Origin: Thereva unica
Lineage: Eukaryota; Arthropoda; Insecta; Diptera; Therevidae
Direction: 5' to 3'
Assembly (NCBI GenBank): GCA_949987705.1
Contig: OX465281.1
Coordinates: 32,348,942-32,412,941, forward strand
DNA: 64,000 nt
In this document: positions 10,584 to 19,550 of the stretch, piece after piece
Layout of the letters: the number at the start of each line of letters is the position of its first letter
Numbering within the stretch: the stretch's first letter is position 1
Made by a program: the position numbers and the translations under genes
Notes under the pieces: generated by a model
Seen by the model: the letters and a program-made list of their open reading frames with translations, nothing else
What the model was told of the DNA's origin: nothing
The model's database searches: none

Positions 10584-11706
10584 CCGCACCGTTTGTATGG
10601 GAAAATGTCTTTGGGTGAATTTTCTTGAAATTTTTCAGGTTGATAGTTCTCAATATGTATATGTGAGGCGGAAAGTAAAAAGGGACCTCAAATCGGCAAT
10701 GTAAATTTTTCAGTACAGTCAATATTTGTCGGTTGGGTGAAAAATATCTCAATTTAAAATAAATCCAACTATTTAAGAACTTTTTTTGGTATATTTCGAA
10801 GAACAGATTATTACCTTCTTTCAGATGTAAAATAATTTTTTAAATATTGAAAATAAAGATTCTGTGTAATTTTACAATTTTAAATGCGTTTTTCTGAAAA
10901 TGCGCCTTTTTATTCTAAAAACTTCAAAAACCCGTATCTTGGTAAAAAAAATTCATAGAGACATGGTTTTTTTACTAAATGATTCAGAAATTTCTGCTTT
11001 ATTCAAAGATGTCAATAACTCAAAACCGGAAATTGCCGACATGAGGTCCCTTTTTACTTTCCGCCTCACATATATAGATCAAATGTCTCCATGGGAACAT
11101 ACTCCAAAAACCCCCGTTCCCCAAAAAGGACCACCAAAGGGCTAGAGGATATAACTGATTTCGGAATGTAAAACAATTTATTCTTGAAGTCCACACAATG
11201 GCTACACCACACAACCAACCCTTTGACCCTTCCTGCACCGACCATCCATCCCCTCCCCTCTCTCACCCCCCACCACGACCCATCCTATGGACTTTTCTGA
11301 TTTCTAAATTACCACGTAAGCAACCAATAACACTCTAACCTCTGACCATCTTACCCTCATGTATATGAGAAGTCTCCACTCTATCTCTCTAACTGATCAT
11401 GAGTATTTGCTAACCAACATATTTTTACTCTCAGACAACCATTACCCCCGACTCTCACCTCCGGCATTTACCACCTTTCATAACAAACCCCTCCACCGGC
11501 GATATTCATTGTGTCATTGGTTAAATAAATTCTTTTACATTCAGAAAGCAGTTATATACCCCTAGCCTCTTGGGGGTGCGTTTTGGTCGGGACGGGGGTT
11601 GGAGTATGTTTCCATTGAGACTTTTGATCTACATGTTGAGAACTATAAACATGCAAAATTTCAAGAAAATTAACCGAATTAACATTTTCCCATACAAACG
11701 GTGCGG
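10584..11706. mobile_element. Foldback element with a nested MITE
   Basis: CCGCACCGTTTGTATGGGAA at 10584 is mirrored at the right end (11706). Homology continues through TTTTCTTGAAAT, AGTTCTCAA, GATCAAA, GAACATACTCC, GGCTAGAGG and TATAACTG. The left arm is interrupted by the 10660-11074 insertion, and the right arm is not. Removing that insert gives arms of about 190 bp around a C-rich spacer (about 11185-11515). No coding capacity is visible. Confidence 0.8.
10660..11074. mobile_element. TA-target MITE nested in the left arm
   Basis: Ends TGAGGCGGAAAGTAAAAAGG and its reverse complement CCTTTTTACTTTCCGCCTCA form terminal inverted repeats that extend weakly to about 40 bp. The uninterrupted right arm of the surrounding element shows the empty site, CATGTAGATC. 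Here the left side reads TATGTA and the right side TAGATC, so TA was duplicated. A TA target is the habit of Tc1/mariner elements. Nearby TATA text leaves the exact ends uncertain by a few bases. Confidence 0.75.
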
Positions 11707-12129
11707 AGTACTTTTCCAATAGAAAACTTGAGAAAAAGAAAGTAAAAAATGGGAGTACAAAGTTTGCGCTTCTAGAGAGCTGCCGTAACATATGAATGGG
11801 AAGCACTACATTCTTGCTACTATACGCTATTTTAACAGAGAAATATTGTACTATATATTCAATTTTTCTATATTAAATTACTTTAAATGTATAAATGGTA
11901 TTGTAGATTTATATAAGTATGTACGTTGCTGTCAATCTAAATCAATTACTCCAAACAAGTAAAAGTTGTGTTTAAAACTTCAAAGACGAAGACAACTTCA
12001 AAAGTTGTGTTTGAAACTAATATATTAGTTTTTATCCTTTTTTAAGGGCAAATACTATATTACGTTCTTCTTCTTCTTTGGTCCGTTAGTTGGCGTGAAA
12101 GGGCGACTATCTTCTTCTACAGTATTTTC

Positions 12130-12795
12130 GGTCCGAGCGGGATGTCCCAGCAATGGCATCCCAGTGCTTGGGATTTCTTAAGAGGTGCAAGTTCCTCCTT
12201 CAGCCATCGGCCCGTGCTGTTATTTATAAATCCTACATTCGGCATCTTCTCGAATACAACTCCCTCGTTTTGGGCGACGCGTCCATAACCACCTTAGCAT
12301 GGTTAGATAAGGTGCAAAAAAGGGCCCTTAAATTAATTGATGACGACACCGCCTGCTCCACCATCAACCCTTTGAGCCACCGTAGGAATGTAGCAGCACT
12401 AACAAAATTTTATCGCTACTATTATAGCGACTGTTTCTCCGAAATAAACTCTCTCCTGCCTCCACGGCAATCTTATAACCGCAACACCAGATTAGCCCAC
12501 TCGTCTCATTCCCTCTACCTGCAACTCCCCCTTTCACGCACTCAACAAGATATGAATTCGTTTGTAAATAGAACAACTCGACTGTGGAATAATCTCTCGC
12601 AGTCAGTATTTCCGAGCTCCTACAACATCCAAGAGTTCAAATGCAGGGTTCATTGTCACCTTCTTCAACACTCCTTCGAACCCCCATAACCCTTAACCTA
12701 TTCCGCCCCGTACTAAGCTTGCTGCTAGACATTGCACCATGACGTGACAAACGACATGACGGACTGGTAGTACAAAGGGTGATTCCTGAGCTTAG
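12130..12795 (+). pseudogene. LINE-A copy 2: RT C-terminal part and 3' tail
   Basis: An open frame at 12153-12689 (178 codons) encodes the end of the LINE-A ORF2. It includes ASQCLGFLKRC, VIYKSYIRHLLEYNS, LAWLDKVQKRALKLI, a PLSHRRNVAAL segment and TRLWNNL. These are the thumb and C-terminal region after the polymerase palm. Endonuclease and catalytic motifs are missing, so this is a 5'-truncated insertion. The 3' UTR (about 12690-12795) holds GACATTGCACC, ACGACATGACGGACTGGTAG and TACAAAGGGTGATTCCTGAG, ending in a short A run. This tail recurs elsewhere in the window. Confidence 0.85.
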
Positions 12796-13034
12796 CACTG
12801 CCACATAAAAAATGGATACGCTGCTGTCGATGCCGCTTCGAAAAATGCGGTCTCTTGCCCTGTTTCTTCGGTTTCCCGATTCTGGTCAATTCGGCAGATC
12901 GAGTACCCGCTTCCTTTCACACCCTGGGCTTGGGACCAGCCGACGGCGAAGTTTCTATATTACCTTACAAGGGAGAAAAAGCAGAATTCAAAAAATAAAA
13001 TCAAAAGCAGCGTTTTCAACCCGAGTGTGATGAA

Positions 13035-13295
13035 AACATAATTGACGCTTTTACTGAAAGCGATTTAAATTTTTGTTCAACGCAAAAGCCGTATAAGTTT
13101 TCATTAAGAGCAAAAGCGGAATAAAAAGTTAACCCGCTTTTGCTCTCGGTTTTTTGATACACCGTTTTTGCGTTGAAGTATAGTTATACCTTTTTTACTC
13201 TAAGAATACGAAGATATTTCTCTTTTGCGCTAAAAAAAACCGAACCGTTTTCGCTCTCATTGTTATTTTAGCCCGCTTTTGCTCTGAGGGTGTCA
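13035..13295. repeat. AGCAAAAGCGG motif array, copy 2 (inverted)
   Basis: Read on the minus strand this starts CACCCTCAGAGCAAAAGCGG, as copy 1 does. It then carries at least five GAGCAAAAGCGG-like words, followed by reverse-oriented words (CCGCTTTTGCTCTT and similar). The order matches copy 1, so both belong to one family. No reading frame or target duplication is visible. Confidence 0.65.
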
Positions 13296-13351
13296 ACTAA
13301 GGCTCTCTATGTTCCTGGAAATACAGGAAGCAGCTAAAAATAGGGCTGATC

Positions 13352-13480
13352 GGTGGATAAGAAATATGGACACAATATACTGTACGTACTACTGAGTATT
13401 GTACATGATTGATATTATTGATGTAATGTACAATACTCAGTAGTACGATCAGTATATTGTGTCCATATTTCTTATCCACT
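13352..13480. repeat. Short-loop hairpin, about 55-bp arms
   Basis: GGATAAGAAATATGGACACA at the left is mirrored by TGTGTCCATATTTCTTATCC at the right. The inner arms TACTGAGTATTGTACAT/ATGTACAATACTCAGTA are also complementary. The loop is about 18 nt. There are small bulges near the middle of each arm. It could be a MITE or, if transcribed, a precursor-like hairpin RNA. Confidence 0.8.
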
Positions 13481-13566
13481 GAACTTACTGAACTTGAACC
13501 TAGATTTTTATTTCCACCAGAAAGGAATGGAAAAACGTTAAGCCTGGCAAGCCTTGTGATATTTCG

Positions 13567-13980
13567 ATGATTTACCCTGAAATGTATCGAAATGTATCCC
13601 CATACGTAAATGTTTTTCGTCCGCAAAAGAGACATGCCACTCCCCAGCAGCCTGGGACTGCCAAAAACGCGAGTTCATTACTGATCGTTAAATTTCCGGA
13701 GTTTTTGGAGTTTTTGAAGAAAAGCCGTCAGCATGGAACTTTAACACTGAAGAGGCTCAACTTAGGGTTCGCCTCCGACAGCATTATTCGAGTGACTGAA
13801 AGTTTGACGTCCAAAAATAATGATATATTTCAAACGGCACGAAAACTTTTATTTTGGAAGCTCGTGACAGCTGTTTTTACCAGGCGGGGACATGTTTATG
13901 TTCAGCTAGACTGTAACCAGAAGCCACGCAGAATCACCTCTGCCCTCGACTTGAATGATGTTGCCGGCTCTTCCCTATGA
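13567..13980 (+). pseudogene. LINE-B ORF1, C-terminal fragment
   Basis: The frame matches the C-terminal half of the complete ORF1 on the minus strand at 33.1-34.0 kb. Shared blocks are SPYVNVFRP, SSLLIVKF, EFLKKSRQ, LNLGF, SDSIIRVTESL and VFTRRGHVYVQLD. ORF1 proteins of such LINEs bind the element RNA as a chaperone. The upstream part (coiled coil) is missing because the copy is 5'-truncated, and the apparent start codons lie in unrelated flanking DNA. Confidence 0.75.
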
Positions 13981-14356
13981 GCTCAAATTCTCATAGAATA
14001 TGTATATGGAACTTCCCGCTGTCTTCGTGGAGCTGAGTGTAGCGTAGAGTAAATTGCTTTTTTTTATATAAATAATTTAATTACTTAATAATTTTTTTTA
14101 ATAATTTAATTTAATTAATAATTTAATAAATAATTTTGTTTGTTATGTTAGCTTTAAGAATTTCCTCAAATCTTCTTCTTCTATTCTTCTTTCTTCTAAT
14201 TGCTTCACCTTTTACTTCACTGTCTCTATTCTCTTTCTGCATGTTGATTCTAGTGATGTGGCTTTGTTGCTCATTAAATATTAATGTATTCCTCTGATAG
14301 AGTACACAATGAAGGAAGGCTACTGAATATCCTCTGCTCCTCTTCCTCAGGGCTGA

Positions 14357-14650
14357 ATGTACATATGTATAATGAATGCAAGAAGCCTAAGAAGTAAAAT
14401 TGATGAATTGAGATACTTGTTCGATAACACTAATTTACATGTTATTGTAGTCAATGAGACGTGGCTGAAACCTGAAATCCCATCTTCCTATGCTGCCTTA
14501 CCTACCTTTCGCATGCACCGGAATGATCGTATGGGTCATACTGGGGGTGGTGTTGCAATATATGTCACCTCCTCTCTCTGCTCAAAGGTAGTAGGCCACT
14601 CCATTGGCTCACAATTTGAATTTATTGCTGTGGAAAAAGTTGTCATATGA
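14357..14650 (+). pseudogene. LINE-B ORF2, endonuclease N-terminal part
   Basis: NARSLRSKIDELR, then ETWLKPEIP and GGGVAIYVTSSL are the opening motifs of the apurinic-type endonuclease that nicks the genomic target (catalytic Glu in ETWL). The frame is lost at about 14640 just after FIAVE. The next part continues in another frame, showing a single indel inactivated this copy. Confidence 0.85.
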
Positions 14651-16949
14651 CAAGTGTGTTGTTGTTAGTGTCTATTGTCCTCCTAATGTGTTTACTCCTG
14701 ATGTTGCTAGTAACTTCTTTGATCTTGTATCGAGTCTCTCCCGTCATTACGATAACATAATTGCTGCTGGCGATTTTAATGTTGATCTGCTGAAGGCCAA
14801 TGAACGTGCGAACACTCTCAAATACTTTCTGGGGTTATTGGATTTGCATATACTAAATCAACTGCCAACATTTTTAAATTGCCATAATCCATCGCTCCTT
14901 GATGTTCTCACTGCTACTTCCACAAATTTAGTGTTTAAACATAGCCAAATTTCTCCTCCCAGCTATCGTGACCATGATCTTCTCTTCCTCTGCCTTCGTT
15001 TTAATTTTCTCCTCCCCCCTCTGCCTAATTTTTATTCGAACCGGGACTTCAACAATATCAATTCTGCTCGCCTTTTTGAAATTACTTCCACTTTACCTTG
15101 GGCTGATATCCATAATACAACCTGCGTTGATACTAAGGTTGATCTTTTGAATTCTTTCATACAATCACTATATACATATAATCAATGTGTCCCTTTAACT
15201 ACAAGAAGACGTTGTAAATCTCCAACTTGCCCCTGGTTTTCTAATGAAATCCGCAAATTGATTGTTGAGCGTGAGTACTTGTACAGACGCTATCGCAGAA
15301 CAAGGATCCCGAGCTACCTCAGTGAGTCCAAAAATATTCGTAACTTAATCAACAGCAAAGTCAAATCCGCCAAACGTGCATTTTACTCCCGTAAACTTGA
15401 TCCTGCTTTGTCCACTAAGCAACTTTGGTCTAACCTTCGATCTTTAGGCATCCATATCTCTGAGATTAATTCATTTGATGTTGATGTTAACTCACTCAAT
15501 GCATCTTTCATTCAATCTCCTCAGTATTCCTATTTGTCTTTCCCTTCCGATCCCTCTTCTCCCAACTTCACTTACTCTGATGGTTTTAATTTCCGTTGTG
15601 TGGATGCACTTGAAGTTCTTCGAATATTGCTTTCCATTTCGTCCAATAGCGTTGGATTTGATGGAATCTCTCCTCGCTTTCTTAAGATTCTCTCCCCTCT
15701 AATCATTGAAACCATCACACATATTCTTAACTATTGCTTGACAACCTCCCAAGTTCCTTCACTCTGGAAAAAAGCCATTGTGACTCCCATTCCTAAAAAG
15801 TCCTCCCCTGCCGATTTATCAGACTTTCGCCCTATAAGTATTCTTCCTTTCCTCGCCAAAGCCCTTGAGAAAATCTTATTTACCCAAATCTCGCGATATC
15901 TTGATTCTTGTAACTTCCTTTCTAAATTCCAGTCTGGCTTCCGTAAATCCCACAGTTGCGAAACTACTATATTGAAGGTAACAACTGATCTCCGTTCCGG
16001 CCTTGACCATGGTGATACTGGAATACTAGTTCTTCTTGACTTCTCTAAAGCATTTGACTCGGTAGATCACTCGCTGCTGCTCCATAAACTCAGTCAACTA
16101 TATCGCTTTTCATCTTCTTCTTTTCGGCTTTTCTCCTCTCTTCTCTCAAATAGAGCTCAGTGTGTTCGTCATAATAATGTTACATCCTCTTTCCTAAGTG
16201 TGCCTGCAGGTGTGCCTCAGGGTTCGGTCCTCGGTCCTTTGCTTTTTACCCTCTATATCAATGATTTTCCCTCTGTTATCCGTCGCTGCTCCTTTCATCT
16301 ATATGCTGATGATCTCCAGCTATATATCTCTTGTCCTCCTGACCAAATTGAACTCTGTGTCTCTGAACTCAATAGCACTTTGTCTCAAATAAACGAATGG
16401 AGTTCTACAAATTTTCTAAAATTAAATCCATCTAAGTCGCAAGTACTTTTCCTTAGTCGTCGCTCGATGCCCTCACATGTTTTCCCACCTTTGTTACTTA
16501 ATAATGTTCCTCTTCCAATAGTTGACTCTGCCAAAAACCTGGGTATTGTAGTGAATTCCAAACTCTCCTGCTGCAATCATGTCTCATTGATGCTCTCTAA
16601 GATTTATGGTACTCTTCGTAAACTGTGGCTACATGGCAATCTGTTATCCTCACCTATTCGAGCCAAACTTATAAAATCTCTTGTTGTTCCTCATTTTCTT
16701 TACGGCTCGCTGGTGTATATTTCTTTCGATTCATCCTGCCGTTGTCGTCTCAAAGTAGCATTTAATGATTGCCTCAGGTTTATTTTTCATATGAGAAGAT
16801 CTGAACATGTGTCGGGTGTCCAAAATTCTTTACTGGGTTTTGACCTTTTTCAGTTCCTTGATCTCATGGCCTTGCTTCTCTTGCATAAAGTTTTTTATAC
16901 CAAAATCCCTGCTATCTTTCTGATTTCCTCTTTCCTTTGCAATCCCTGA
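14604..16949 (+). CDS. LINE-B ORF2: endonuclease C-terminal part and reverse transcriptase
   Basis: A 781-codon frame that primes and copies element RNA at the nicked target. Residues about 14-130 finish the endonuclease (VSVYCPP, AGDFNVDL, YRDHDLL). RT follows: FRPISILPFLAKALEK near 407, LLDFSKAFDSVDH near 478, GVPQGSVLGPLLF near 535 and the catalytic YADD near 565. KIYGTLRKLW and later blocks form the thumb. The first codons belong to the wrong frame; true coding resumes at about 14640 after the indel. A second frameshift near 16940 separates the last 60 residues. Catalytic residues are present, but the protein would lack the first half of the endonuclease. It belongs to the Jockey/CR1 group; the exact clade is not determined. 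Confidence 0.9.
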   Translation: MAHNLNLLLWKKLSYDKCVVVSVYCPPNVFTPDVASNFFDLVSSLSRHYDNIIAAGDFNVDLLKANERANTLKYFLGLLDLHILNQLPTFLNCHNPSLLDVLTATSTNLVFKHSQISPPSYRDHDLLFLCLRFNFLLPPLPNFYSNRDFNNINSARLFEITSTLPWADIHNTTCVDTKVDLLNSFIQSLYTYNQCVPLTTRRRCKSPTCPWFSNEIRKLIVEREYLYRRYRRTRIPSYLSESKNIRNLINSKVKSAKRAFYSRKLDPALSTKQLWSNLRSLGIHISEINSFDVDVNSLNASFIQSPQYSYLSFPSDPSSPNFTYSDGFNFRCVDALEVLRILLSISSNSVGFDGISPRFLKILSPLIIETITHILNYCLTTSQVPSLWKKAIVTPIPKKSSPADLSDFRPISILPFLAKALEKILFTQISRYLDSCNFLSKFQSGFRKSHSCETTILKVTTDLRSGLDHGDTGILVLLDFSKAFDSVDHSLLLHKLSQLYRFSSSSFRLFSSLLSNRAQCVRHNNVTSSFLSVPAGVPQGSVLGPLLFTLYINDFPSVIRRCSFHLYADDLQLYISCPPDQIELCVSELNSTLSQINEWSSTNFLKLNPSKSQVLFLSRRSMPSHVFPPLLLNNVPLPIVDSAKNLGIVVNSKLSCCNHVSLMLSKIYGTLRKLWLHGNLLSSPIRAKLIKSLVVPHFLYGSLVYISFDSSCRCRLKVAFNDCLRFIFHMRRSEHVSGVQNSLLGFDLFQFLDLMALLLLHKVFYTKIPAIFLISSFLCNP

Positions 16950-17125
16950 GATCCATCAAATTTCTGATTCCTGCTCATATTTCCCTAATTGGTAGCCGTT
17001 CTTTCTTTGTGTATACCCTGAGAATCTGGAATAGTCTTCCAATTCATATACAGCGAATGAGCACAGCCACAACTTTTAGAAAACATACATATCTCTTTCT
17101 ATCTTCTTCCTCCTTTTCTCACTAG
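16937..17125 (+). pseudogene. LINE-B ORF2, C-terminal end
   Basis: This frame continues ORF2 after a frameshift: LRSIKFLIPAHISLIGSRSF, then LRIWNSLPIHIQ and a serine-rich end. The same sequence, in frame with RT, closes the copy at 52.9 kb (LWNRLPLSIQ). Confidence 0.85.
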
Positions 17126-17349
17126 CTTTCTCTATCTCTGTTTCCTCTCCCATTTCTATCTCAATTTTTAATTTTTAATTCTTTAATTCTATTTTAGTAT
17201 TTTAATTTCCATTTTAATTGTAATTTTTATTTTTAAGCTTATGTTTGCTTTTTATATTTTTTTTTCTTTTATATCCACCTTATTATGTACTCTAAAAGAT
17301 GTAAATCTTGTGTACTTTCTTTGAAATATAATTATTATCATTATTATCT

Positions 17350-17920
17350 ATTAGCGATAATTTGAACATTGGACTTTATAATTAGTAAAGGGGCCCCATC
17401 TGTGCTTCGTTTTGGAAGCATTGAATTGGTCTCGATTTTTACGGCTCTAATCGAGAGTCGGATATTGTTTTTAGATAGGAAGACAGTAGAGTTGGAGGTG
17501 CCAATCGATGATCTAGGTGTTTTTTGATTATTTTGATCGACAGACGTTTAATTGCAATGGCTTACGTAATTTATCGGTTAATTTATACTCGACCACTAGA
17601 CGTTCATCTACACCTTTATCCCATTACGAAAGTCAGCAGGCTGGATCAACCCACTCGAGTCTAATCGCGCCCAGAAAGTAATTGTGTGTTATTCCTTGGT
17701 GTCGCATTTAAAGAATGAACCTTATTTGGACATAATTGTGACTCAAAATTGGATCCTGTACCGTAACTGATGCTATGTGGAACATTGTGGAATATGGAGG
17801 GTTGACTGTGTCGACTTTTCCAGAGCACCAAAAAAGCTATTGTAAAGTTCTTGTTCATACCTCTCATTCTAACTCAACTCAACTCAAAGCATTTGCCGAT
17901 GTCTCTCTCATTCGAACTTA
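17350..17920. other. No recognisable element
   Basis: Unique-looking sequence between LINE-B copy 1 and the next MITE. Only short open frames are present, with no motif I recognise. Confidence 0.5.
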
Positions 17921-17924
17921 AAAA

Positions 17925-18180
17925 CAGGGGCGGGTTCGTGTATGGCGAACGACGATAGTCGAACGAAAAAAAATTGAAGTCGAAAAATTTTGGCGACGAA
18001 AATTTTAGCGTTCGCGTAAGTCGAAAGAAAATTGTTCGTGTCCTAATGTAAAAACTCGATAACCCAAGACCTTTCGAGTGCCTTTCGTCGGCTTCAGTCG
18101 AAAATTTTCAATTTTTTCGACTTACGCGAACCCGAGACGAAAAAAAGTTTTCGTTTTCGACATACACGAACTGGCCCCAG
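17925..18180. mobile_element. MITE family P, copy 1 (about 256 bp)
   Basis: The left end GGTTCGTGTATG is mirrored by CATACACGAAC at the right, inside CAGGGG...CCCCAG. The interior contains a second inverted pair, GCGTAAGTCGAAA against TTCGACTTACGC. The same element, over 90% similar by eye, lies at 63161-63415 in the same orientation. Two copies with the same ends define it as a mobile unit. No target duplication is obvious. Confidence 0.8.
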
Positions 18181-18439
18181 AATATGAGTGCTCTGGAAGT
18201 ACCTTGATGCTGCCCACCACTGTTCTCACCAGAAGACAACTAGAGAGATCAACTCCCAGTGCCATGAAAACATCTATCATCTTTGGTTTAAGTGGAAAAT
18301 GTTCTTTCATCGACACAAGGCTTGGTCAAACCATCTCCTGCTCGATCCCTGAAGGCAATACTATTCGCGATAATATTGAATAAGAGCTGGTGGTATAACC
18401 CCGCTTGTTATCGTTGCCAGTTCTTTTGCCTTGTCTCTA

Positions 18440-18540
18440 CTATCTTTTCGACTAATGCCTGCTGTTCGATATTGCCGACAGTACAAAGGGTTTTACGTCT
18501 GAATTCTCGTCCTTTAGATAAAAGTGTATAATATCAACAA
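18440..18540 (+). repeat. LINE-A/SINE-type 3' tail relic
   Basis: GCTGTTCGATATTGC, CGACAGTACAAAGGG and a final TTTAGATAAAA align in order with the SINE tail at 20.54-20.65 kb and more loosely with the LINE-A 3' UTR. There is no tRNA-like head here. It is an old, 5'-truncated copy. Confidence 0.5.
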
Positions 18541-18544
18541 AGTT

Positions 18545-19540
18545 ATAAAAAAAAAACTACAAACACCACTACATATAAACACAATAACCTTCGATATCCA
18601 ACAAACATAAGAACAGAAAACTGTTGACAAAACTACGACTTATCCTCTTAATAACACACTTAGAACACTATAACAAGTCCAATAACAAAATACTCTGTCA
18701 TAATTAAAGGCAAGCTGATTAGGATATAATGTCAAGCTTCCATAGTGACGCTGCCTTTGTTTATTCCTCGTTAATTGTGTCCATTGACAAAAATCTTCCG
18801 TAAAGATCTCAATTAGAACACTAAGTGAAGCGGAAGTGGGAAGAAGGCCAATTATTTATTACAATAGTCACTGACCCTTTTGATATGAGCTAGGAAAAAT
18901 CGGTTTCCATGGCCTTTTCATATGCTTTATATTAGCTTCACCTGAATCACTACTCAAAGAAAATTTGTATTTAAAATGTGGAAAAAATTTGTGTGTTTCT
19001 TTTGTGTTTAAAAAAATTGAAAAGAATTAACTTAAAATAAAATTAACTTCCCTTATTTATTTAAAAAAAAATTTCTTTCTTCTTTTCTTTAAAAATCTTC
19101 TTCCTTCCTATTTCTTTCTTGAAATGTTCTTTATTTTTTTTTCTTTCTTCTTAAAAATCTTCTATCTTCTTTATTTTTTATAAATTTTTAATTTTTCTTT
19201 GTTCTTTTATTCGGGGTCACCAGATGATGTGGCTTGACTCCTGGACTTTGGGTTTTAATATTATTAAACTTCTCTCCACATCATAATAGTTTATACAGAT
19301 ATTTAAATAAACTATTTCATTAAATATTTATTTTAAATTATTTTTATTTGATTTATTTTTGAGTATTATATTTTTAATTAGTTTAATTTTAAACTACACT
19401 ACTTTAATTCGAAAACGGTTAAAATATATAACCGGAAGTTTTCTTAATTAAAATAAAAACTTCTAACTAATACTACGATAAATTACGTTAGTTTAATTCA
19501 ATTACAATTTTAATACTAATACATTTTCTATTTTTTATTT
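18545..19540. other. AT-rich stretch without features
   Basis: Strongly AT-rich sequence including a pyrimidine-rich TTCTTT-type patch at about 19075-19210. I see no reading frame or inverted repeat of note. Confidence 0.5.
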
Positions 19541-19550
19541 TACATGTCAA

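Larger units (their letters stand above)
13590..17343 (+). mobile_element. LINE-B copy 1, 5'-truncated
   Basis: A non-LTR retrotransposon retaining the second half of ORF1, the full ORF2 region and a 3' UTR. It ends with CTCTAAAAGATGTAAATCTT, then a repeat-type tail of ATT/ATC units rather than poly(A). Microsatellite-like tails are usual in CR1-type LINEs. The same ending occurs in copies 2 and 3. ORF2 is interrupted by frameshifts near 14640 and 16940. Confidence 0.9.

Noticed and set aside
8392..13297. A single 4.9-kb transposon with CACCCTCAGAGCAAAAGCGG ends
   Set aside because: Flanks do not show a matching duplication, and each array already looks complete with its own forward-to-reverse layout. 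Kept only as an alternative.
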